From the NCBI GenBank assembly GCA_009469665.1, contig SSTB01000301.1, positions 1-9,522 of the forward strand: a DNA stretch of 9,522 nucleotides, written 5' to 3'. Below are positions 1 through 6,792 of the stretch, one piece after another. How positions within the stretch are numbered: position 1 is the first letter of the stretch; every line of letters begins with the position of its first letter. This DNA comes from Azonexaceae bacterium (GTDB taxonomy: Bacteria > Pseudomonadota > Gammaproteobacteria > Burkholderiales > Rhodocyclaceae). The position numbers and the translations under genes are program-made. Under the pieces are notes generated by a model. The model saw nothing but the letters and a program-made list of their open reading frames with translations, did no database searches and was not told the DNA's origin.

Positions 1-1077
1 CGCCTGGTACTGACGGGTGAGGCAGGCGTCGGTCTGGGTCAGGATGCACTCGAAGTCGGCCACCGACAGGGAATCCAGCTCCACGCGGATAGGGAAGCGG
101 CCCTGCAACTCCGGAATGAGGTCCGAAGGCTTGGCCAGATGGAAGGCTCCGGATGCGATGAACAGGACGTGATCAGTGCGGATCATGCCGTACTTGGTCG
201 ATATCGTGGTGCCTTCAACCAAGGGCAGCAGATCCCGCTGCACCCCCTGGCGGGAAACCTCGGCGCCGTGGGCCTCGGAGCGGCTGGCTATCTTATCGAT
301 CTCGTCGAGGAAGACGATGCCGTTCTGCTCCACGTTTTTCACCGCTTCCAGCTTCACCTCCTCGTCGTTCACCAGGCGGGCCGCTTCCTCGTCGACGATC
401 AGCTTGAGCGCCTCCTTGATTTTCAGCTTGCGGCTCTTTTTGCGCCCACCACCCATGTTCTGGAACATGCCCTGGATCTGCTGGGTCAGTTCCTCCATGC
501 CGGGGGGAGCAAAGATCTCGGCCTGCATGGACGGGGCCGCCACTTCGATGTCGATCTCCTTGTCGTCCAGCTCGCCTTCCCGCAGCTTCTTGCGGAATTT
601 CTGGCGGGTGGCGTTATCTTCCGTCTGCCCGTTGCCCTCGGCGAAAAAACCGGGGCTGCGGGCCGGTGGCAGCAGGCTGTCGAGGATACGATCCTCGGCA
701 GCGTCCTCGGCCCGGGCGCGCACGCCCTGCATGGCGCGCTCACGCTGGCTCTTTACCGCGATCTCGACCAGATCGCGGATGATCGTATCCACATCCCGCC
801 CCACATAGCCCACTTCGGTGAATTTCGTCGCTTCGATCTTAATGAAAGGAGCGTTGGCCAGCCGGGCCAGGCGCCGGGCGATTTCGGTCTTGCCCACACC
901 AGTGGGGCCGATCATCAGGATGTTCTTCGGGGTGATCTCCTGGCGCAGGGGCTCGGCCACTTGGGACCGGCGCCAGCGGTTGCGCAGGGCGATGGCCACC
1001 GCCTTCTTGGCCTTGCCCTGGCCGACGATGTGCTTGTCCAGCTCGTGGACGATTTCCTGGGGCGTCATCGTGCTCAT
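1..1077 (-). CDS. hslU: HslU, ATPase/unfoldase subunit of the HslUV protease (3' end cut by window edge)
   Basis: HslU is the AAA+ unfoldase that feeds substrates into the HslV peptidase in the cytoplasm. The frame reads from an ATG at 1077 to the left edge without a stop and gives 359 residues; the family is about 440 long, so the C-terminal domain lies outside the window. Visible motifs are the N-terminal [16 protein letters not shown], Walker A GPTGVGKT (residues 57-64), the pore loop GYVG (90-93), a charged I-domain (about 110-245) and Walker B IVFLDEID (254-261). The start is supported by a strong GGAGGT six bases upstream, inside the end of hslV, and by the MSxMTP beginning shared with E. 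coli HslU. The ATG overlaps the hslV stop (ATGA, 1074-1077), which suggests translational coupling. The identification is secure. Confidence 0.97.
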   Translation of the reverse strand, partial: MSTMTPQEIVHELDKHIVGQGKAKKAVAIALRNRWRRSQVAEPLRQEITPKNILMIGPTGVGKTEIARRLARLANAPFIKIEATKFTEVGYVGRDVDTIIRDLVEIAVKSQRERAMQGVRARAEDAAEDRILDSLLPPARSPGFFAEGNGQTEDNATRQKFRKKLREGELDDKEIDIEVAAPSMQAEIFAPPGMEELTQQIQGMFQNMGGGRKKSRKLKIKEALKLIVDEEAARLVNDEEVKLEAVKNVEQNGIVFLDEIDKIASRSEAHGAEVSRQGVQRDLLPLVEGTTISTKYGMIRTDHVLFIASGAFHLAKPSDLIPELQGRFPIRVELDSLSVADFECILTQTDACLTRQYQA

Positions 1078-1610
1078 TCCAGCACCTCCAGGGTGAAATT
1101 GCGGTTGGTGTAAATACAGAGATCGCCGGCGATCTCCAGGGATTTGGTGACGATTGTAGCGGGATCGAGCTCCGTATTCTCCAGGAGCGCCCGCGCCGCG
1201 CTTTGCGCATAGGCGCCGCCGGAGCCGATGGCCACGATGCCCTGCTCGGGCTCCAGCACGTCGCCGTTGCCGGTGATGATGAGGGAGTTCAGGCTATCCG
1301 CCACCGACAACATGGCCTCCAGCCGCCGCAGCATGCGGTCGGTGCGCCAGTCCTTGGCCAGTTCGACCGCGGAGCGCAGCAAATTGCCCTGGTGCTTTTC
1401 CAGCTTGGCCTCGAAGCGCTCGAAGAGGGTGAAGGCGTCCGCCGTGCCGCCAGCGAAACCTGCCAGGATGCGGTTCTGGTAGAGGCGGCGCACCTTTCTT
1501 GCGGTGGCCTTGACGACAATGTTGCCCAGGGTCACCTGACCGTCGCCGCCCATGGCGACGCGGGGGCCCCGGCGCACCGACAGGATCGTGGTGCCGTGAT
1601 ATTGCTCCAT
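1074..1610 (-). CDS. hslV: HslV, threonine peptidase subunit of the HslUV protease
   Basis: HslV forms the double-hexameric proteolytic chamber of the bacterial proteasome-like HslUV complex. The product has 178 residues, the usual length. Processing after Gly6 would expose Thr7 as the catalytic N-terminal threonine (mature Thr1). With that numbering the other active-site residues are in place: Asp23 (mature 17), Lys39 (mature 33) and Ser130 (mature 124). Family segments [25 protein letters not shown] and AIGSGGAYA are intact. The hexapeptide before the catalytic threonine is longer than the single Met of E. coli. An AGGA eight bases before the ATG overlaps the TAG stop of the upstream STAS gene, and the gene ends in an ATGA overlap with hslU. 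Confidence 0.97.
   Translation of the reverse strand: MEQYHGTTILSVRRGPRVAMGGDGQVTLGNIVVKATARKVRRLYQNRILAGFAGGTADAFTLFERFEAKLEKHQGNLLRSAVELAKDWRTDRMLRRLEAMLSVADSLNSLIITGNGDVLEPEQGIVAIGSGGAYAQSAARALLENTELDPATIVTKSLEIAGDLCIYTNRNFTLEVLE
1084..1089 (-). promoter_or_regulatory. Ribosome-binding site of hslU
   Basis: GGAGGT lies six bases before the hslU ATG and within the last codons of hslV. It fixes the start at 1077 rather than at the in-frame ATG three codons later. Confidence 0.8.
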
Positions 1611-1618
1611 GGGGATAT

Positions 1619-1622
1619 TCCT
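1619..1622 (-). promoter_or_regulatory. Ribosome-binding site of hslV overlapping the upstream stop
   Basis: AGGA stands eight bases before the hslV ATG. Its first two bases belong to the TAG stop (1621-1623) of the STAS-domain gene, so a terminating ribosome sits on the hslV initiation region. This suggests coupled translation. Confidence 0.6.
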
Positions 1623-2868
1623 AATTTTTGGGGACGATGATGCGGGCGACGCTCGGCAAATCGACGATGCCCATCAGTTCAGCCACCAGATGGTGGGGAT
1701 TGCGGATCAGGACTTCCTTGCCCTGGCGCTTCACCGGTTCGAGAATGTTGCGCAATAGGCCGGCGGAGAAAAAATCGAGGCGCTTCACGGCGGCAAAATC
1801 GATCACCGGCCGCTCGTGCAAGTCGATGAAGGCGCGCAAGTCGTCGAAACGACAGTTCTTGAGTTCGCCGCAAAGAAAATGGATGTCGCTCGGGGGAATG
1901 ACGCTGGGTGCCAGCGCAGGAGCCGCTTTGGCCACCGTCTTGAGCATCTCCCAGGAAGGGGGCGACACCTCGAAGGTGACCGCGTAATCCACCGCCTTTT
2001 CCTCGAAGGACTCCTGGCGGCCCAGGTGCTGCAGGAGATCCAGGAGCAGCAGCCAACTGTCCTGGGATTCGGCCTGGCCCACGACCAGGCGCGTTTCGAG
2101 CCGCGCGGCGAGTCCCTCTGCCCCGTCCAGGCTCACCGCCACACCGGTCTTGCGCGCCAGACGGAAGAGCTCGACCAACCCCCGGGCAGCTTCTTCATCG
2201 CAACTGGCCAGCTTGCCCAGATCAACCCGCTGCGCTTCCTTCTTCTGGATGCCCGCCTTCATCTGGGCAAATTCGGGAGCGGCAGCGCCGGTCAGCACGC
2301 CCTGTAGGACGATGGCCTTGGGGCCGCTGGCCAGCGGAGCCGCCGGCTTGTCGTTCTCGCTCCGCCACGCCGGGGGAGAGGTTTCACAGGCCTGGGAAAA
2401 CTCCTCGCCCAGGCGCTCGAAGCCCCCCCGGTCGCCCAGTACCTGCATCAGGTCGAGGAGCATGCGCCACAGGCGTTCCGCACTGGCCCCGGTGTGGGCC
2501 CGGGCTGCAGTCTCCAGAACTGCCCGGGCCGCGGGATCCTGCCCGTTGGCAAAAAGCACGGCTGCCTGCTCGATATCGGCCTGGACCGGATCCATGTCCT
2601 GATCCACCTCGATGGCCATGACCGCCGAATCGGTGAAGTCGAACTGGGAATCGCCGAATTCCAGGACCGGCAGTTCCTTGCGGGGCTCCTCCTTCGCCGC
2701 AGGCGCAGGCGCAGCGGGCGCCGGACCTGCGGGGCCCGCTCCATTCTGTTCCGCTGCCGGTTCCCAGACCGCCGACTCCTCGGGGGCGGGGGCCGGAGGC
2801 GGCTTAGGCCGCGCGGCCTTGCGCTCCGGCATTTTTTCAGCGGGTTTTTTGAAGAAGGAGAAAACCAT
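1621..2868 (-). CDS. Tandem STAS-domain protein upstream of hslVU
   Basis: The product has 415 residues from the chosen ATG. The order is a short MVFSFFKKP start, a Pro/Ala-rich probably disordered linker (about 15-65), an acidic segment (about 66-100), a helical region (about 100-168), a STAS-like domain (about 183-260), a second helical segment (271-306) and a second STAS-like domain (about 330-415). The two helical segments match at 15 of 36 positions and both end in SPPxW, so the protein is an internal duplication. The second STAS keeps a serine in DFFSAGLL (Ser368) where anti-sigma-factor antagonists are phosphorylated; the first has EAARGL instead. No signal peptide is visible, so it is probably cytoplasmic. 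A GTG 12 codons upstream (2904) is an alternative start, but the ATG has GAGGT ten bases upstream and the better N-terminus. The biological role is unknown; the tight junction with hslV suggests co-expression. Confidence 0.82.
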   Translation of the reverse strand: MVFSFFKKPAEKMPERKAARPKPPPAPAPEESAVWEPAAEQNGAGPAGPAPAAPAPAAKEEPRKELPVLEFGDSQFDFTDSAVMAIEVDQDMDPVQADIEQAAVLFANGQDPAARAVLETAARAHTGASAERLWRMLLDLMQVLGDRGGFERLGEEFSQACETSPPAWRSENDKPAAPLASGPKAIVLQGVLTGAAAPEFAQMKAGIQKKEAQRVDLGKLASCDEEAARGLVELFRLARKTGVAVSLDGAEGLAARLETRLVVGQAESQDSWLLLLDLLQHLGRQESFEEKAVDYAVTFEVSPPSWEMLKTVAKAAPALAPSVIPPSDIHFLCGELKNCRFDDLRAFIDLHERPVIDFAAVKRLDFFSAGLLRNILEPVKRQGKEVLIRNPHHLVAELMGIVDLPSVARIIVPKN

Positions 2869-2894
2869 GGGGGATCGGACCTCGGGGAATGGCT

Positions 2895-2923
2895 GTTTTA
2901 GCACGGCGCCGATTGCCGCGCAA
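2895..2923 (-). promoter_or_regulatory. Possible sigma-70 type promoter for the STAS-hslVU genes
   Basis: The 87-base gap between the permease stop and the STAS start holds TTGCGC (2918-2923) and TAAAAC (2895-2900) with a 17-base spacer, placing a start site near 2888. The -35 matches the consensus at only three positions, and a short hairpin (ATTGC/GCAAT, 2912-2924) overlaps it. I found no clear sigma-32 promoter, although hslVU is a heat-shock operon in E. coli. This is a weak call. Confidence 0.25.
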
Positions 2924-2955
2924 TGCTGCGTCCGGGTTTTTGCGGGCTAAGGCTT

Positions 2956-3762
2956 TTACTCCGCGCTCCCCCGCCGACCACGGGGAATTCCCGACCTTGC
3001 CGCCGCGAGTCCGACGAGGACGAGACAAAGCACCGGCCCGAAGGGCTGATCGAAGCCCAGGGCCAGGGCGAAGGCGAGGACGTAGGCCCCCACCCCCGCG
3101 GCCACCGCCAGCACGAGTCCCTGACGCCAGCTCGCCCCTCGCGCAAAAGCCAGCCAGGGGGGGACGAAGGCCAGGGCGAACCCGGCGATCACCCCCAGGG
3201 AAAGCGTTGCGGCTGCCAGGGAAGCCACCACCAGCAGATCGAAACCCAGGTGGATCGCACGTGCCGAACGGCCGTTCAAACGGTGATGGCGCGGAAATAT
3301 CTCGGCCAGCAACAAATCCTTCGACAGGGCGGCGAGGAGTGGCAGGACCAGCGATGCGACGCCCAGGGTACCCAGCAGATGGGCCTGCTCGGCGAAATAT
3401 AACTGGCCGTCGAAAAGGGCATGGCCCAGACGCTCGGCGAGGGGAAAATTGGCGGCCAGCAGGACCGCCACGGCCCAGCCCCCGACCAGGTAGAAGGCAT
3501 AGGTGCTCCCCCTCACCGGTGCATCGCCGGATCGGCGACGCAGCAGGACCGCCACCGCGGCGGCCGCCATTCCCCCAGCGACCAGCGGCACCCCGACGGC
3601 GAGGGCTGCCAGAGACCCGGCGGCGGCGAGGTTGCCGTAGGCCAGCGCCGCCAGCCACTCATGTCGCAGCCGCAGATAGCAGCCCAGCACGGGCAGAAGA
3701 ACCGCCAGAAGAAGCCCGGTGAGGAAGGGGACGACGAAGAAGCCGGCAAGCAAGTCTCTCAT
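2956..3762 (-). CDS. Metal ABC transporter permease, divergent ABC-3 (ZnuB-like) family
   Basis: This is the inner-membrane channel subunit that would move a divalent metal, probably zinc, into the cytoplasm with the ATPase and binding protein encoded just upstream. The product has 268 residues with about seven or eight hydrophobic segments, among them 5-29, 36-74 and, near the C-terminus, three closely spaced segments. The pattern LGVIAGFALAFVPPWLA followed by a helix and FDQPFGPVLCLVLVGLA resembles the C-terminal half of ABC-3 permeases. The region that in ZnuB/TroC-type permeases carries Asp-x-x-Ser-His reads WLAALAYGNLAAAG here, so that segment is not conserved. The ATG overlaps the ATPase stop (ATGA, 3759-3762), which suggests coupling. 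Family assignment is good from context; the substrate is inferred. Confidence 0.85.
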   Translation of the reverse strand: MRDLLAGFFVVPFLTGLLLAVLLPVLGCYLRLRHEWLAALAYGNLAAAGSLAALAVGVPLVAGGMAAAAVAVLLRRRSGDAPVRGSTYAFYLVGGWAVAVLLAANFPLAERLGHALFDGQLYFAEQAHLLGTLGVASLVLPLLAALSKDLLLAEIFPRHHRLNGRSARAIHLGFDLLVVASLAAATLSLGVIAGFALAFVPPWLAFARGASWRQGLVLAVAAGVGAYVLAFALALGFDQPFGPVLCLVLVGLAAARSGIPRGRRGSAE

Positions 3763-4382
3763 GGCGCCGCCCCCCCCAGCGCTGCGGCGCCCCCCGTCCC
3801 GTCCGGGAGAGGCGGCGGTCGCGGCGTCAGATCGAACACCCGCGCGCCCAGGCCGGCGGCAAAATCCGCGTCATGGCTCACCAGCAGGATGCCCGCCCCC
3901 GCCGCCGCCCGGTCCCGCAGGACACCGCTCAAATGGGCGACGCCCGCGGCGTCGAGGTTGTTGGTCGGTTCGTCCAGGAGCAGCACATCGGCCGGCGCCA
4001 TCAGGATGGCCCACAAGGCGAGATATTGGCGCTGCCCGCCGGACAAGCGGTCCAGCCGGCGGTCCAGGCAGTCCTGAAGCCAGGGCGGCAATCCCATGGG
4101 GACAGCCCCTGTCAGCCCCAGAATATCCCGTCCGCAGAGAGGCAAGCCCTCCAGGGGCGGCAGCCCCTGGGTCTGGAAGCCCAGGCGTAGCCCCGGCGCC
4201 CACAGCAGTTCGCCGGAAAAGACGTGCCCATCCCCCGCCAGGGCCGCCAGCAAGGTGGACTTGCCGGCCCCGTTAGGGCCGGCAAGGGCGACGATCTCGC
4301 CGCGACAGACGTGGAAGCCGAGAGGCCCCACCACCGGCCGCTCCCAGCCGACCACGAGGTCGCGTACGGCGAGCAGGTTCAT
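3759..4382 (-). CDS. Metal ABC transporter ATP-binding protein (ZnuC-like)
   Basis: This is the cytoplasmic ATPase that would drive the adjacent permease. The 207 residues contain Walker A GPNGAGKST (35-43), a Q-loop around FQTQ (69-72), signature LSGGQRQ (113-119), Walker B and following VLLLDEPTNNLD (133-144) and the H-loop SHD (169-171), so ATP hydrolysis should be intact. It is shorter than E. coli ZnuC and has no C-terminal regulatory domain, ending in a Pro/Gly/Ala-rich tail. The TNNLD after Walker B is often seen in ABC-F proteins, but there is only one nucleotide-binding domain here. The start overlaps the binding-protein stop (ATGA, 4379-4382); no strong ribosome-binding site precedes it, so translation probably depends on coupling. 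Confidence 0.9.
   Translation of the reverse strand: MNLLAVRDLVVGWERPVVGPLGFHVCRGEIVALAGPNGAGKSTLLAALAGDGHVFSGELLWAPGLRLGFQTQGLPPLEGLPLCGRDILGLTGAVPMGLPPWLQDCLDRRLDRLSGGQRQYLALWAILMAPADVLLLDEPTNNLDAAGVAHLSGVLRDRAAAGAGILLVSHDADFAAGLGARVFDLTPRPPPLPDGTGGAAALGGAAP
3770..3777 (-). repeat. G8 homopolymer at the ATPase/permease junction
   Basis: Eight consecutive G residues on the coding strand lie in the last codons of the ATPase gene, seven bases before the permease ATG. It is a potential slippage site and may also serve as a purine-rich, non-canonical ribosome-binding region for the permease. Confidence 0.9.
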
Positions 4383-5275
4383 CGCAGCGCCCCCGTCAGG
4401 CGGGCCAGGGTGTCGTCGAACAGCCCGAAGAGATCCTGGGCGCCTTCAGACCCGCCGACCGTGAAGGGCAGGACCACGGCCGGAATTTTCGCCCGACCCG
4501 CCACCCATAGGCTCGGCCCTTCGCCTTGGTAAGCCGCCCGCAGCACCATGCGGGCCGGCTGGACCTGCTGCCGCGCCAGGAGCTCGGTCAGATGGCCGCT
4601 GGTGGGCTCCACCCCCGGCTTGGGCTCCAGGGTTCCGGTCTCGGCCATGCCCAGCCAGGCCAGGAGATAGCTGAAAGAACGGTGATGCACCAGCACCGCC
4701 ACGCCCTTCAGAGCCGCCCCCTGCTTTTCCCAGCGAACCAGGGCCGCCTGCCATTTGTCGGCGAAGGCCTGAGCGTTGGCGCGAAAGGCGGCGGCATTGC
4801 CGGGGTCGATCTCGGCCAGCCTCGTAGCGAGGGCCGCCGCGACCTTGAGCACGTTGCGCGGATCGAGGTGGAGGTGCGGGTTGCCGGCGGCGTGCACATC
4901 GCCGTGGGCGCGGTCCACGCTGGCAGGCACTTCGATGGGCGTCACCCAGCGGGCCGCTTCGAAGTAGCCGGGCCGGCCCGGCTGGATGAGGGCGTTGCCG
5001 GAATCCCGCAACACCACCGGCAACCAGCCGATTTCCAGATCGGCGCCGCCGGCCACCACCAGTTGTGCCGTCCGCGCCTGGGCCAGCAGCGAGGGCCGCG
5101 CCTCGATGCGGTGGGGATCCTGGAGCGCATGGGTGGCGGCGTAGACCTTCACCTTGTCGCCGCCGATCTCGCGGGCGAGCGCCGCCCACTCGGGCACGGT
5201 GGCGAAAACATTCACCACCGCCCAGGTGGGTGCGGCGGCCAGCAAGCAGAACATGAAACCAATTAAGCGTTGCAT
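4379..5275 (-). CDS. Periplasmic metal-binding protein of an ABC importer (ZnuA-like, cluster A-I)
   Basis: This protein should capture a divalent metal in the periplasm and deliver it to the permease two genes downstream. The 298 residues start with a signal peptide (cleavage likely after Ala19, before VVNVFATVPEW). Expected metal ligands are visible: His55 in DPHRIEARPS, His134 in NPHLHLDP and His198 in HHRSFSYL, with Asp281 near the C-terminus as the likely fourth. The conserved EPKPGVEPTSGHL (217-229) is also present. The long His-rich loop typical of high-capacity ZnuA is missing; only a short stretch with His124 and His128 remains. The three-His set favours zinc over manganese, but this is inference. 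AGGAGG lies five bases before the ATG, and the TAG stop of the porin gene is embedded in it. Confidence 0.92.
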   Translation of the reverse strand: MQRLIGFMFCLLAAAPTWAVVNVFATVPEWAALAREIGGDKVKVYAATHALQDPHRIEARPSLLAQARTAQLVVAGGADLEIGWLPVVLRDSGNALIQPGRPGYFEAARWVTPIEVPASVDRAHGDVHAAGNPHLHLDPRNVLKVAAALATRLAEIDPGNAAAFRANAQAFADKWQAALVRWEKQGAALKGVAVLVHHRSFSYLLAWLGMAETGTLEPKPGVEPTSGHLTELLARQQVQPARMVLRAAYQGEGPSLWVAGRAKIPAVVLPFTVGGSEGAQDLFGLFDDTLARLTGALR

Positions 5276-5280
5276 GGCCG

Positions 5281-5286
5281 CCTCCT
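5281..5286 (-). promoter_or_regulatory. Ribosome-binding site of the ZnuA-like gene with embedded stop codon
   Basis: AGGAGG lies five bases before the ATG at 5275. The TAG stop of the porin gene (5285-5287) shares two bases with it, so porin termination and binding-protein initiation occur at the same place. Confidence 0.8.
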
Positions 5287-6724
5287 AGAATCTGTGGGCG
5301 CCGTGGGCACCCAGACTCATGAGGTATTGTAGGGTCCACTGGTGGTCGGTCAGGCCCGCCATGGAGCGATCGTGGGCGTACTGCAGACGCACGCGAGAGA
5401 ACTCGCTCCAGTTGTAGTCGGCCATCAGGGACGCCCGCTTCGGCTTGTAGTTTTCCACCACCAGATTGGCGGCGTTGCTGCCGAAATCGCGGCGACCGCT
5501 GTCCAGTTGCTCGTAACGCAGGCCGGCCCGCCACTGGGGCGAGAACTGGTAGACGCCCTCGGCATACCAGCCGCTCTGTCGGGTACGGGTGCGGCTGGTC
5601 ACGCTGTCGCCGGCGGCCAAGGGATCGCAGGCGTTGCCCGCGCCCTCGTCGTCGGAGCAGGTCAACTCGCCCGCCTCCCGGCGCTGGAAGTACTCGGTCT
5701 GGAACTTAAAGTTGCGCGTCTTGGGATTGCCATCCGGCGCCCACTTCCAGACGAAGTCGGCCCCCCAGATGCGGGAGCGCCCGCTGAAGGCCCCGACCGC
5801 CTCCAGGCCGCCCACGTCCTCGAAGTGCGCTTCCCGGTTCCGGGCTGCGGTGCGCAGGTAGGAGACTCCCGCCCGCCAGCTATGGGCGATGCCGACGTCG
5901 CCGCCCGCATGGGCGAACAGAGCGCCGGCCCCGCTGCCGTTCTTGTTGCGGTCGCTTCCCGGGAAGTTGGCGCCGCGGCCGATTTCCGCCCCGAATTCCA
6001 GGAAGACGGGCGTCGGTGCCAGCCATTTGAGTTGCACACCGTCCTGGGCGTAGCTGCCGTGGCTGCCAAAGAAGGCCTGATAGACCAGGGGCGCGTCAGC
6101 GAAATCCCACTGGTGGGCGTGCTGCTCGTTAAGGTAGCCGATGCCGGACTTGAAACGCCCGCCCTTGAGGCCAACGCCGTGGCCGATGGCCAAGGACTGG
6201 AACCAGGCTTCCTCGACTTCCACCTCGCCGTCCTGCACAGCCAGAACGGCCATGCCCCGCCAGTAGGGGTCGACGCTGGCCGACAACATCAGCTCCGTGT
6301 GATCCACCGAAAAGCCACGGCGATTCTCCCCCTCGATACCGCCCTCCCCGTGCTCGTGACCTGCGGCCGCTACGAAGCCGGTAATGCCCCGCTCGGACAC
6401 GTTCTTCATCGCCACGTATTTCCCCTGGAGGAAGAGCCCGATTTCCGGATGGACATCGGCATGGGCGGGAGCCGGCCGGGCTGCCGCCGCCGCGACGGTG
6501 GCAGCGCTCGCCGCCTCCGCCTTGCGCTCGGCGCCGACGGCCTTGGCCTCGGCCTGGGTAAGCTTTTGTTCGAGGGCGGCGATGCGCTGCTCGTAGCTCT
6601 TCTTCATCTCGTCGATCTGGGCGCGGAGTTCACCCAAATTCGCGGCCAGATCGGCGTCGTTGGCGGCGTGGGCGCTCCCGGCAAACGCCAGGGCGAGCGC
6701 CAGCGCAGTTGTTCGCTGTTGCAT
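5285..6724 (-). CDS. Outer-membrane porin-like beta-barrel with N-terminal coiled coil, linked to metal uptake
   Basis: The 479-residue product has a signal peptide (cleavage likely after AHA at residue 20), a heptad-rich helical stretch at about 24-70 that should form a coiled coil, an Ala/Pro-rich linker and a barrel of about 385 residues. The C-terminus ends in HRF, and a terminal Phe is the usual recognition mark of outer-membrane barrels. The barrel shows alternating aromatic strands such as RAGLRYEQL and RVRLQYAHD. Two His clusters, GHEHGEGG (122-129) and NEQHAHQWDF, and a probable loop disulfide pair (LTCSDDEGAGNACD) stand out. There is no TonB plug. The layout resembles trimeric porins with an N-terminal coiled coil. 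Position ahead of the ABC genes suggests passive entry of the metal or its chelate. I chose the ATG at 6724 because it has AGGAGA five bases upstream and a good signal peptide; the frame stays open upstream to 7006. Confidence 0.85.
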   Translation of the reverse strand: MQQRTTALALALAFAGSAHAANDADLAANLGELRAQIDEMKKSYEQRIAALEQKLTQAEAKAVGAERKAEAASAATVAAAAARPAPAHADVHPEIGLFLQGKYVAMKNVSERGITGFVAAAGHEHGEGGIEGENRRGFSVDHTELMLSASVDPYWRGMAVLAVQDGEVEVEEAWFQSLAIGHGVGLKGGRFKSGIGYLNEQHAHQWDFADAPLVYQAFFGSHGSYAQDGVQLKWLAPTPVFLEFGAEIGRGANFPGSDRNKNGSGAGALFAHAGGDVGIAHSWRAGVSYLRTAARNREAHFEDVGGLEAVGAFSGRSRIWGADFVWKWAPDGNPKTRNFKFQTEYFQRREAGELTCSDDEGAGNACDPLAAGDSVTSRTRTRQSGWYAEGVYQFSPQWRAGLRYEQLDSGRRDFGSNAANLVVENYKPKRASLMADYNWSEFSRVRLQYAHDRSMAGLTDHQWTLQYLMSLGAHGAHRF

Positions 6725-6729
6725 GGAAA

Positions 6730-6735
6730 TCTCCT
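6730..6735 (-). promoter_or_regulatory. Ribosome-binding site of the porin gene
   Basis: AGGAGA lies five bases before the ATG at 6724. It decides this start over the longer in-frame extension to 7006, which overlaps the small gene upstream. Confidence 0.75.
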
Positions 6736-6749
6736 GAAAAGGCAAAGGC

Positions 6750-6792
6750 AAACGCCGCTCCCGGCGGGAGTGGCGCGACACAATCGGCGTTT
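6750..6792 (-). other. Nested inverted repeats between the small secreted gene and the porin gene
   Basis: An outer perfect 8-bp inverted repeat (AAACGCCG at 6750-6757, CGGCGTTT at 6785-6792) encloses a compact hairpin with core CTCCC/GGGAG around a three-base loop (6758-6770). The core can instead extend on its own through CGCC/GGCG with one A-C mismatch, so two folds compete for 6753-6757. In the transcript the structure is followed by a T-rich but interrupted tract and then the porin ribosome-binding site. It could be an attenuator, a processing or stability hairpin, or a weak terminator. Confidence 0.5.

Noticed and set aside
139..1113. Plus-strand open frame of 324 codons
   Set aside because: It is wholly antisense to hslU and the end of hslV, whose products are highly conserved, and it has no recognisable domain. 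It is a high-GC shadow frame.
1605..1640. CCCCAT next to the hslV start as a heat-shock (sigma-32) -10 element
   Set aside because: There is no CTTGAA-like -35 at a suitable distance, and the match falls on the start codon itself. The same chance match occurs at the STAS start near 2868.
2837..3658. Minus-strand open frame of 273 codons, Arg/Gly/Pro-rich
   Set aside because: It overlaps the permease gene in another frame and has the low-complexity composition of an off-frame GC-rich translation.
4446..5534. Minus-strand open frame of 362 codons across the porin and binding-protein junction
   Set aside because: It is an out-of-frame reading of two well-supported genes with no domain of its own.
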